Source: Lachnospiraceae bacterium
GTDB lineage: Bacteria; Bacillota; Clostridia; Lachnospirales; Lachnospiraceae
DNA: 64,000 nt
Direction of reading: 5' to 3'
Assembly: GCA_024696615.1 (NCBI GenBank)
Contig: JAILGS010000081.1
Coordinates: forward strand, 40,200 to 104,199
A model generated the notes under the pieces. It was given only the letters and a program-made list of their open reading frames with translations. It did not search any database and was not told the DNA's origin. This document shows, in pieces, positions 1 through 7,241 of this stretch. The position numbers and the translations under genes were made by a program. Positions within the stretch are counted from its first letter, which is position 1. Every line of letters begins with the position of its first letter.

Positions 1-1356
1 CACCATCTTATTACCCACGGCAGAATGAATGCTATACGCAAAGTCAATTACTGTGGAGCCTGCAGGAAGATTCTTCACATCTCCCGTTGGAGTAAAGCAA
101 TATACTGCTTCGGAGAAGAGATTTAAGTCACTCTTGACGGAGGATACGAATTCCTTATTATCATCCATATCCTTCTGCCACTCCAGGATCTGACGAAGCC
201 AAGCCATCTTCTCCTGTTCATTGGTGGTACCCTGACCGCCCTCCTTATATTTCCAGTGTGCAGCAATACCATATTCTGCAATACGATGCATCTCGTGCGT
301 ACGGATCTGAATTTCGAATGGCTGACCCGTGGAAGAAATCAAGGTAGTATGTAAGGACTGATACATATTCTGCTTTGGCATAGCGATATAATCCTTAAAA
401 CGACCCGGAATTGGCTTATACATTTCATGGATCACACCCAGTGCCGCATAGCAATCCTTCACGGTCTCCACACGAATTCGTACCGCAAAGATATCATAGA
501 TCTGGTCCAAAGTCTTATGCTGATTGACCATCTTTCGATAGATACTAAAGAAATGTTTTACACGGCCATCCACCAGGGCATCAATATCCGCATGCTTCAT
601 ATGGGCACGCACCTCGGAAACCGCATTATTAATAAAGATTTCCCGATCATGACCACTGAGTGCAATCTTCTCTTCTAAATCCTTATATTCCTCCGGATAA
701 AGATAGCGCATGGCAAGATCATCTAACTCCACCTTAATCTTACTAATACCAAGACGACTTGCTAATGGAGAATAAATCTCAAGGGTTTCTCTAGACTTCT
801 CCTGCTGCTTTTCCGGCTTCTGGTATTCCAAGGTTCTCATATTATGAAGACGATCGGCAAGTTTTACTAAGATGACACGAATATCCTTCGCCATGGCAAG
901 AAACATCTTACGCAGATTCTCTGCCTGTAATTCATTCTTATCCTTATCCACGGTAAAGTTTAATTTGGTAAGTTTGGTAACACCATCCACAATCAGTGCT
1001 ACTTCTTCTCCGAATTCCCGGGCAAGTTCCTCCTGGGTCATGGACGTATCTTCCACCACATCATGGAGAAGTCCCGCCATAATGGTTTCCTTATCCAGCT
1101 CCAAATCTGCAAGAATAATAGCTACATTAATGGGATGAATAATATAAGGCTCTCCGGACTTACGCTTCTGTCCTTCATGACAACGGGTTGCCACCTCATA
1201 TGCCTTCTCAATCATGGAAAGATCCGTATTCGGACGATATTTCTTAATACAACGAATTAACTGCTCATGTAAAATCTCCGGATCCGTAAAATCCTGCATA
1301 GCCATAACAGGTTTTTCAACCTCGGATAACATCATATTCTTATTCTTTTCTGCCAT
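1..1356 (-). CDS. relA: bifunctional (p)ppGpp synthetase/hydrolase, RelA/SpoT family (3' end outside window)
   Basis: The 452 visible residues are the N-terminal part of a long Rel protein that makes and degrades the alarmone (p)ppGpp in the stringent response. The hydrolase HD motif is visible (GLLHDVVED, with YIIHPINVA before it), followed by LVKLADRLHNM and then the synthetase region. Translation starts at ATG 1356 behind AGGAAGGTGAG. The regulatory TGS/ACT domains would lie beyond position 1. A promoter is present at 1410-1439. A second, small synthetase of the same superfamily lies at 40783-41613. Firmicutes usually carry one long Rel plus small ones, so this should be the bifunctional Rel. 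Confidence 0.95.
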   Translation of the reverse strand, partial: MAEKNKNMMLSEVEKPVMAMQDFTDPEILHEQLIRCIKKYRPNTDLSMIEKAYEVATRCHEGQKRKSGEPYIIHPINVAIILADLELDKETIMAGLLHDVVEDTSMTQEELAREFGEEVALIVDGVTKLTKLNFTVDKDKNELQAENLRKMFLAMAKDIRVILVKLADRLHNMRTLEYQKPEKQQEKSRETLEIYSPLASRLGISKIKVELDDLAMRYLYPEEYKDLEEKIALSGHDREIFINNAVSEVRAHMKHADIDALVDGRVKHFFSIYRKMVNQHKTLDQIYDIFAVRIRVETVKDCYAALGVIHEMYKPIPGRFKDYIAMPKQNMYQSLHTTLISSTGQPFEIQIRTHEMHRIAEYGIAAHWKYKEGGQGTTNEQEKMAWLRQILEWQKDMDDNKEFVSSVKSDLNLFSEAVYCFTPTGDVKNLPAGSTVIDFAYSIHSAVGNKMV

Positions 1357-1409
1357 AAACTCACCTTCCTCGTCTAGGATCATTCTCGCTCGTACACATG
1401 TATCCCCAT

Positions 1410-1439
1410 ATTATATATGAAAATACCCCCAAAAATCAA
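1410..1439 (-). promoter_or_regulatory. relA promoter
   Basis: On the minus strand, -35 TTGATT (1434-1439), an 18-nt spacer and a perfect -10 TATAAT (1410-1415). The -35 overlaps the T-run of the upstream terminator. Confidence 0.6.
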
Positions 1440-1475
1440 GAAGCGAACTGTCCATCAACAGTCCGCTTCTTCTCC
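1434..1475 (-). terminator. rho-independent terminator after the beta-propeller gene
   Basis: The arms AAGCGAACTGT (1441-1451) and ACAGTCCGCTT (1458-1468) form an 11-bp stem with one G-U or A-C position and a 6-nt loop. The minus strand continues with TTGATTTTT. A T-rich run also follows on the plus strand. Confidence 0.75.
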
Positions 1476-1498
1476 TTTTTTTCTATTAGAATTTTCTC

Positions 1499-3538
1499 CT
1501 AAGGAAGGGAAATGGTATCATATCCTTCACTCCAGAAGACATATACATAATCCCCAATATATACTGCTCTCGAATCATATTGATCTTCTCCTAAGAGCAC
1601 CTTGCCCAGTTCTTTAAACGTCTTATTGTCCTTGTCATAGGTATAAATTCGATAATAACAACGTCCCTTCCAATCTGCATCATAGTTCCAGGTGGAAAAA
1701 CCAAACAAATTCTTTTCCGGATCAATCATCAATGCCTTATATTGCGTCAGTGCATTGGCCTCCGCTGCATCTGGAACCTCATATACGGAATGTTCCTTGA
1801 CATCCGTAGGATCGGTGATGTCAAACATGGAAAGTTTCAAAGATTGCTTCCAATTATTCTCCGAAGTACCGGCGATCTCACCTAATCCAAGTAACAACCC
1901 CTCTCCATATCCATGGAGATATTCGGAAAATCCGGGAATCTTTAATGCTCCCAAAACCTTCGGATGGGTTGGATCCGTAAGATCAATACTAAAAAGTGGA
2001 TCCGTCTCCCGGTACGTCACCATATAAGCCGTATTTCCAAAATATCTGGCAGAGTAAATTCTCTCCCCCGGCGCTAATCCCCCTAAATTTCCCATCACCT
2101 GTAAGGTTTCATCTAACACATAAATCTGATTGGAAGTAGTCTGGCGCTGGTAAGAAGCCGATGTAGTGGTCATGATGCGCAGCATTCCCTCATAGGCATT
2201 TAATGCAAATGCATCTCTTACCGAACCACTTACCTCCCCACAATATAGGGCAGTAAACTGCCCCGTGGCAGGATCCACGGCAATCTTTCGAATCTTGGTA
2301 ACATCAGGAATTTCCTCATTATAATCATAATCCGTCCGATAAAGATATAAGGCATCCTCCGCCATATAGGTCGTACCGCCAAATCCAGCCAGGGTAAGAT
2401 CATCCACTGCTTCCAATTTCTCCCCCACGAAAATACTACTAATCGTGGTACTGGAAACTGTCTTTACTTCATCTTCAAGGATCAGATGATCTACGGAAAC
2501 ATAACTTTCATTCACCTTGGGAATATAACATAATTCTTCCGATTCATCCGCCTTTACGGTACTCGTCTTTGTGGAAACCACATAGAGACGATCTCCTACT
2601 TTTCTGGTAGTAAAACGATTCCCTTCCTGCGTCCACTGATCCACCACTTTTCCTTCTTCCGGATTGGTAAGATCCACTAATACAACGCTTGCATCATAGG
2701 AAAGGTCCTGGTAAGAAAGACCGGTAACGATCATATATTGTTCATCCATATAGATTTCCTGAATCTCGGATAATTCAGCTAAATCCATCTTTCCACAGAA
2801 GGTTAAACTTCCATCTTTGGCCTGATAAATTTCAATCCAATGATATCCGGGCTTAGCATAATAAATATAGGACCCATTGGTTTTGATCAGATCCGCTTCA
2901 TCCACGCCCTCCGTCATCACATTGGTGGTGGAATAATCCTTCGTTTTTCCCGTAGCGATATTGATTTCAGAATTCGCCATGGCAGAAGAAGTAACTGCAT
3001 CCTCTACGGCACCCACAATCACTTCACCGTCTAATGCACCCTGCACCATGTATAACATATCATCCTGTAAGAAAGCTTCCTGGTACGCTTTAGCTACTTC
3101 CTCATAGGAGGTAACAGAGGAAACTCCTTCTCCTAAGGTTAGACTTTGTATGCTTTCTTCTTCCATCGTCTTAGCTTCCTCACAAGATTCTGCTGCAAAG
3201 TTTCCTTGCGTTGTCATACTCATCGTGGAAGAGGCCTTCTCTTGTGACAAGGAAGAAAATCCCTGATGGATTCCAAGGGTTAGTAACAGGGTTGCTGCCA
3301 CCAGTCCACCGGCAATTGGTCCACGGTATTTTCTATACCATGGAAGGATGTTTCTTGAGGTTTCTTCTTTCTCCTGAAGACCATTTTCCTTATCCATAGG
3401 ATTCTTCGTAGAATTCTCCACCTTCTGAATCGTCATTAGAATATTCTCCGGCAATAATTCTTCTGGAATCGATAGTTTTTTTCCATCTTCTTCTATGATT
3501 TCTTGCATATGATCTTTTGGCATATGATCTTTTTTCAT
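1499..3538 (-). CDS. membrane-anchored beta-propeller protein, possible anti-sigma partner
   Basis: This 679-residue protein has a cytoplasmic N-terminus of about 70 residues, one membrane segment (about 73-94, GGLVAATLLLTLGIHQG) and a long extracellular domain. It contains the hallmark GVDEADLIKTNGSYIYYAK of the bacterial beta-propeller family (Beta_propel, PF09826). The N-terminal stretch SIPEELLPENILMTIQ resembles the start of Firmicutes transmembrane anti-sigma proteins. The ATG at 3538 has a good SD (GGAAGGTGA). The ECF sigma gene ends 53 nt upstream, so the two are probably co-transcribed. The beta-propeller assignment is firm. The idea that the cytoplasmic tail holds the sigma factor while the propeller senses something outside is inference. 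Confidence 0.85.
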   Translation of the reverse strand: MKKDHMPKDHMQEIIEEDGKKLSIPEELLPENILMTIQKVENSTKNPMDKENGLQEKEETSRNILPWYRKYRGPIAGGLVAATLLLTLGIHQGFSSLSQEKASSTMSMTTQGNFAAESCEEAKTMEEESIQSLTLGEGVSSVTSYEEVAKAYQEAFLQDDMLYMVQGALDGEVIVGAVEDAVTSSAMANSEINIATGKTKDYSTTNVMTEGVDEADLIKTNGSYIYYAKPGYHWIEIYQAKDGSLTFCGKMDLAELSEIQEIYMDEQYMIVTGLSYQDLSYDASVVLVDLTNPEEGKVVDQWTQEGNRFTTRKVGDRLYVVSTKTSTVKADESEELCYIPKVNESYVSVDHLILEDEVKTVSSTTISSIFVGEKLEAVDDLTLAGFGGTTYMAEDALYLYRTDYDYNEEIPDVTKIRKIAVDPATGQFTALYCGEVSGSVRDAFALNAYEGMLRIMTTTSASYQRQTTSNQIYVLDETLQVMGNLGGLAPGERIYSARYFGNTAYMVTYRETDPLFSIDLTDPTHPKVLGALKIPGFSEYLHGYGEGLLLGLGEIAGTSENNWKQSLKLSMFDITDPTDVKEHSVYEVPDAAEANALTQYKALMIDPEKNLFGFSTWNYDADWKGRCYYRIYTYDKDNKTFKELGKVLLGEDQYDSRAVYIGDYVYVFWSEGYDTISLP

Positions 3539-3591
3539 ATAATCACCTTCCTAATGAAATCTTTGTTTCTTATTATTTCTAGTTAAACTCC

Positions 3592-4170
3592 TTAAAACGA
3601 TGATGTTTCTAAGGTTTGTGGTTCTCCTAAAAGCTTTCGTAATTTCTCCAAAGCTCGTTTTCGAATACTTCGTACCGTACTTGCATTTTCTGAAAGCATC
3701 CTGCCAATTTCTCCACTTTCATATCCAGCGAAGATGGAAAGACTTAGGATATCCCGTTCCTTCTCATTTAATCTTCCCCAGGCATCCCGGACGGTAATCA
3801 TTTCTTCCATGCCGCTAGAAAGATTTCCATCCTGACGTAGCATCTTTCCATGGGCATTCTCCACTTCATCCGCTTCCCGCTCCTCATCCCTGGCATCATA
3901 TGAGTATTTGTAATAATCCTTCATCCTTTGATTACATTTGGACCGAAGGATGGTAAAAATCCAGCTGCGAAAACTTTCATATTTTTTGATTTTTCTTATG
4001 CCCTGATAAGCATCCGCCACAGCCTCCGCCACAGCATCCTTGGCATCTTCCTCCGTGCGCAGGGTATAATAGGCATATTGATACAGCTGCACATAATATA
4101 TTTCATAAAGGGCAACAAAGGCTTGATCATCACCCGCTGCCGCATTTTTCACTAATTCCATTTCTTTCAT
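3592..4170 (-). CDS. ECF-type RNA polymerase sigma factor
   Basis: This is a 192-residue sigma-70 family protein. Region 2 is visible at about residues 15-80 (DDQAFVALYEIYYVQLYQYAYY, then ESFRSWIFTILRSKC). Region 4 is at about 130-180 (WGRLNEKERDILSLSIFAGYESGEIGRMLSENASTVRSIRKRALEKLRKLL), with the helix-turn-helix near the end. The linker is long and acidic (DEEREADEVENAHGK). The start at ATG 4170 has AAGGAGT about 8 nt upstream. It directly precedes the membrane beta-propeller gene, an arrangement typical of a sigma/anti-sigma pair. The target regulon is unknown. Confidence 0.9.
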   Translation of the reverse strand: MKEMELVKNAAAGDDQAFVALYEIYYVQLYQYAYYTLRTEEDAKDAVAEAVADAYQGIRKIKKYESFRSWIFTILRSKCNQRMKDYYKYSYDARDEEREADEVENAHGKMLRQDGNLSSGMEEMITVRDAWGRLNEKERDILSLSIFAGYESGEIGRMLSENASTVRSIRKRALEKLRKLLGEPQTLETSSF

Positions 4171-4214
4171 GGTACGTACTCCTTGGAAAGATTTTTTAAG
4201 TTACACCATATAAG

Positions 4215-4250
4215 TATAAAAAAAAGAGGGATCTGTTGCATCCCTCTTGA
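4215..4250 (-). terminator. terminator of the two-component operon
   Basis: Perfect 9-bp stem AAGAGGGAT (4224-4232) / ATCCCTCTT (4240-4248), loop of 7, followed on the minus strand by a run of eight T. It lies 30 nt past the histidine kinase stop. Confidence 0.9.
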
Positions 4251-4281
4251 AAATTTTTTCAATATTTTGGATCCCCCTATG

Positions 4282-5610
4282 TTATAACACAATCATAATC
4301 CGAGTTCCAAGTCCGGCGCGGGAGAGAATTTCAAAATATCCCCCATGGCGATCCACGATCCATTTGGCAATGGAGAGGCCAAGGCCCGTTCCCTGATAAC
4401 TTCTTGCATCATCTGCACGGTAAAATCGTTCAAACATATGCTCCACATCCGCTTCATTCATGCCAATGCCCGTATCCTCCACCATAAGATAAGGTCGTCC
4501 ATCTTCCTTTCTTCCCACACGGAGAATAATTTCATCCTTGGGATTGGTGTATTTGGCGGCATTATCCACTAAGATCCGCACTGCCTGTTTTAATAACGTA
4601 GGATCCGCCTCCACTTCCAAGGACTCGGTGGCATTCTCATAAGAATATACATGCTCCTCATCAATTAATAGGGATTCCTCATAGATTTCCTGCATTAATT
4701 GATTTAAAACTAGTTTTTCCTTCTTTAAGGTGGTCTTTCCAGAATCACCCCTGGCTAAGAATAGGAGCTGTTCCACTAGGATATTCATATGATCCGCCTC
4801 ATGGGCAATGGCCTGGATGGACTCCTCAAGAACTTTCTCATCCTTCTTTCCCCAACGCAGTAACATATTGGCATATCCTTGAATCACCGCAATGGGGGTA
4901 CGAAGTTCATGGGAAGCATCATTTACAAATCTGGTCTGTTGACGATAGGATTCCCGCAGACGAATAATCATATTATTGACTGCTGCTTCAATGCCCTCCA
5001 ATTCCGAATCTCCCAGGGTAATCTTTTCCTCCCCCCTTGGAGTGACATGTTCAATTGCATCTTCGATGGCATGTACCTGATTTTCATCCAAAGCTCGAAG
5101 TTTTTCTTCATCCATGGCAAGTCTGGTAAATTCATCCGTCTTTAGGGCAAATTCATTTAACGGACTCAGGATTTTACGTAATCGTTTCACTTCTCCATAG
5201 ACTTCCACGATGATGGAGATGGATTGAAAAAGTACCATGGTCCCGAATAGCACCCCAAGAATAAGGGTGGGAATGGCAATGGATTGGGAGAATAAAAAAT
5301 CCCCCTGGGTGGATGAAACCTGATAATATAACTCCGGCCATTTCGTTCCTGTAATGGTACGAAGACGTTCAAAATCCAGATTTCCCATGGTTTCATATTC
5401 CACCTGAGCCATCCAGCCAAGACAGAGGATTACTGTAGTTACAAAATCCTGTCCAAGATATATTCCTAATTTTTTTCGTACGAACAGCCACTCCAATCGG
5501 TATACCATGGAAGAGACACGACCACTTCTTGAAAAGAGAGTAGCGGAGTTTTTTTCCCCCTGCAGTTGTTCGTTACACTTCTCCTTCGGATTTGATGACA
5601 TATCCCACAC
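4282..5610 (-). CDS. sensor histidine kinase with HAMP domain
   Basis: This 442-residue membrane kinase partners the response regulator just upstream. It has two membrane segments (about 54-70 and 112-137) flanking a short extracellular loop of roughly 40 residues, then a HAMP-like linker. The HisKA box is FVNDASHELRTPIAVIQGY with the phospho-accepting His at about residue 234. The HATPase domain follows, with N box (VDNAAKYT), G1 (EDTGIGMNE), F box (FERFYRAD) and G2 (GTGLGLSIAKW). The listed start overlaps the regulator gene by 38 nt. ATG 5601 or ATG 5508 (MVYRLEWLF) are alternatives, so the N-terminus is uncertain. The small sensor loop suggests an envelope or membrane cue. Confidence 0.93.
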   Translation of the reverse strand: MWDMSSNPKEKCNEQLQGEKNSATLFSRSGRVSSMVYRLEWLFVRKKLGIYLGQDFVTTVILCLGWMAQVEYETMGNLDFERLRTITGTKWPELYYQVSSTQGDFLFSQSIAIPTLILGVLFGTMVLFQSISIIVEVYGEVKRLRKILSPLNEFALKTDEFTRLAMDEEKLRALDENQVHAIEDAIEHVTPRGEEKITLGDSELEGIEAAVNNMIIRLRESYRQQTRFVNDASHELRTPIAVIQGYANMLLRWGKKDEKVLEESIQAIAHEADHMNILVEQLLFLARGDSGKTTLKKEKLVLNQLMQEIYEESLLIDEEHVYSYENATESLEVEADPTLLKQAVRILVDNAAKYTNPKDEIILRVGRKEDGRPYLMVEDTGIGMNEADVEHMFERFYRADDARSYQGTGLGLSIAKWIVDRHGGYFEILSRAGLGTRIMIVL

Positions 5611-6289
5611 CTCGCACTGTCTGAATCATTTTCACATTATATGCATCATCAATTTTCGAACGAAGATAGCGAATATATACATCAATCACATTGGTTTCTC
5701 CAATATAATCATATCCACATACCTTCTCCAATAAGGTATCCCGTGATAATACAATATCCTGATTGGATAGCAGGGTTTCTAACATCAAAAATTCCCGGTT
5801 GGTTAATGTAATTTCATGTCCGTCATAAGTTACCATATGACGTTTTTTAGAAAGCTTACATACCCCCCAGGTATATTCATCTTCTTCGGCCTGTTCCCCG
5901 CCAGCCATTCCGCGTCCTGCTTCTTTTCCGTGAAGCTTTAGGGCCACACGAACTCTTGCGAGAAGTTCTTCAATGGCAAAGGGCTTCGTAATATAATCCA
6001 CAGCTCCCGCATCCAGTCCGGAAACTTTATCCATTACTGCATCCCTTGCAGTTAACAAAATCGTTGGGGTGGGTTTTGACCCCTGGAGTCTGCGAAGCAC
6101 CTCCAAACCATTTAACCCTGGGAGCATAATGTCTAATAGGATCAGATCGAAGTCCCCCTGGATGGCAAGATCCAATGCTTCCCTGCCATCATACACCTTC
6201 GTCACCTCATATCCTTCATGAACTAACTCTAGTTCCACAAAGCGGGCTAATTTTTCTTCATCTTCCACTACTAATACATGTGCTCCCAT
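5573..6289 (-). CDS. OmpR/PhoB-family response regulator
   Basis: This 238-residue regulator has a receiver domain (VLVVEDEEKLARFVELEL; phospho-acceptor Asp at about 53 in LILLDIMLPG; Lys in ITKPF) and a C-terminal winged-helix domain (LTNREFLMLETLLSNQDIVLSRDTLLEKVCGYDY ... VDVYIRYLRSKID ... IQTVRGVGYVIK). ATG 6289 is chosen because GGAAGGAT precedes it and the receiver begins there; the upstream frame extension has no conserved content. It overlaps the kinase gene. The phased TTAA repeats at 7087-7125, upstream of the first gene of this operon, are a plausible binding site for this protein or a relative. Confidence 0.95.
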   Translation of the reverse strand: MGAHVLVVEDEEKLARFVELELVHEGYEVTKVYDGREALDLAIQGDFDLILLDIMLPGLNGLEVLRRLQGSKPTPTILLTARDAVMDKVSGLDAGAVDYITKPFAIEELLARVRVALKLHGKEAGRGMAGGEQAEEDEYTWGVCKLSKKRHMVTYDGHEITLTNREFLMLETLLSNQDIVLSRDTLLEKVCGYDYIGETNVIDVYIRYLRSKIDDAYNVKMIQTVRGVGYVIKSEGEV

Positions 6290-6347
6290 GGTTTTATCCT
6301 TCCATTTCTTTTTTTCGAATGCTCCAGGTGTCTTAGGAAGGTATTCT

Positions 6348-6411
6348 TTCCAGACACTACTCCTTCCAGACACTACTCCTTCCAGACACTACTCCTTCCG
6401 GGCATTACTCC
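6348..6411. repeat. four tandem copies of a 16-bp unit
   Basis: The unit TTCCAGACACTACTCC occurs three times exactly (6348-6363, 6364-6379, 6380-6395). A fourth, diverged copy (6396-6411) overlaps the stop codon of the DUF4342 gene. The repeats fill the gap between that gene and the response regulator. On the coding strand each copy contains a Shine-Dalgarno-like GGAAGGAG. Confidence 0.95.
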
Positions 6412-6944
6412 TCGTCCTTATCCTCTGAAGAGAAAGAATCCGTGAATTTATTAAGCTGTCCCAGAATCGTATTAGCCGTTTCTAAATCGTCCTCCCCTTC
6501 CATGCGATATTTTACATCACAGAATAAGGAAATCACAAATGCAACAATCACTACTTCCCATAAGAAGGCTACAAGCAGAACTACCAACCAAAGTGGCATT
6601 TCTGTCACTACTTTGTTCTTATGCTCAATCACCAAGGTATTATGCATCAAGAACTTTCCAATCTTAGATAATACCTTCTTTAACTTCTTTCCAAATGTTT
6701 CATCCACTTTTTCCACCTGTTCTCTCACCTTATCTGTTACATCCGTATATTTGGCCTCTAACTGCTCTTCCGTAATGGTCTTATAGCTTGTCTTCTTACC
6801 AGGATTTTTTGTCTTTCCCTGATGCTCTAATAATACCATGGCATCTAATAAATCCCCATTACACTCCTTCAGCGCATCCCTTGCCTCTTCATAGGTGACA
6901 TTCGCACGATCTCTTAATTTTTCTACTTTTTCTAATTCGTCCAT
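6405..6944 (-). CDS. UBA-like / DUF4342 membrane protein
   Basis: The 179-residue protein starts with a UBA/TS-N-like three-helix domain (about 1-40: KLRDRANVTYEEARDALKECNGDLLDAMVLL). A DUF4342-like region follows (about 70-105, VREQVEKVDETFGKKLKKVLSKIGKF), then one membrane segment (about 120-145, PLWLVVLLVAFLWEVVIVAFVISLF) and an acidic tail. ATG 6944 has an AAAGGA SD; the longer frame lacks conserved sequence. It is the first gene of an operon with the response regulator and histidine kinase, so it may assist or be controlled by that system. DUF4342 has no settled function that I know of. Confidence 0.8.
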   Translation of the reverse strand: MDELEKVEKLRDRANVTYEEARDALKECNGDLLDAMVLLEHQGKTKNPGKKTSYKTITEEQLEAKYTDVTDKVREQVEKVDETFGKKLKKVLSKIGKFLMHNTLVIEHKNKVVTEMPLWLVVLLVAFLWEVVIVAFVISLFCDVKYRMEGEDDLETANTILGQLNKFTDSFSSEDKDEE

Positions 6945-7069
6945 ATAGAATCCTTTCTCCCCACTGGGATTTCTAAAATAATATTCCAGAAGGCATCCTC
7001 CTCTGGCGCCGATCCGAGATGGAAAACATCTTTCCTTATTCGGAATGGATTTCCCTCCTGACATGATGT

Positions 7070-7125
7070 ATCATACCCTAAAAAAATTAAGACATCCTTT
7101 AAGAAAGATTAAAATTAGATTAAAA
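7070..7125 (-). promoter_or_regulatory. activator-type promoter with four phased TTAA repeats
   Basis: On the minus strand a -10 TATGAT (7070-7075) lacks a recognisable -35 at normal spacing. Four TTAA cores upstream start at 7087, 7099, 7109 and 7120 on the plus strand, about one helical turn apart. The two distal copies are identical 9-mers, AGATTAAAA at 7106-7114 and 7117-7125. This layout is typical of OmpR/PhoB-family binding sites and would suit autoregulation of the operon. Confidence 0.55.
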
Positions 7126-7140
7126 CCTCGCGGAGCGTTT

Positions 7141-7172
7141 AACTCAGTCGGAGCTTGTACTCCGACTGAGTT
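7141..7172. repeat. 13-bp perfect inverted repeat containing the ACTCAGTC motif
   Basis: Arms AACTCAGTCGGAG (7141-7153) and CTCCGACTGAGTT (7160-7172) with a 6-nt loop. It lies between the chemoreceptor terminator and the DUF4342 promoter. The core recurs at 15376, 47873 and 53376. Confidence 0.85.
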
Positions 7173-7208
7173 AAAAAATGGGAACCCACAGTTTCCTGTG
7201 GATTCCCA
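7172..7208 (-). terminator. terminator of the Cache chemoreceptor gene
   Basis: In the minus-strand transcript a 12-bp stem (7180-7191 with 7196-7207, one G-U pair) is capped by a GAAA tetraloop and followed by ATTTTTTAA. Confidence 0.9.
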
Positions 7209-7241
7209 GAACTTGTTTCTTGTGATGGAGTCCCGTCCTAC

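Noticed and set aside
6348..6411. Tandem repeats considered as a CRISPR array
   Set aside because: The units are 16 bp with no spacers between them, and no cas genes are present.
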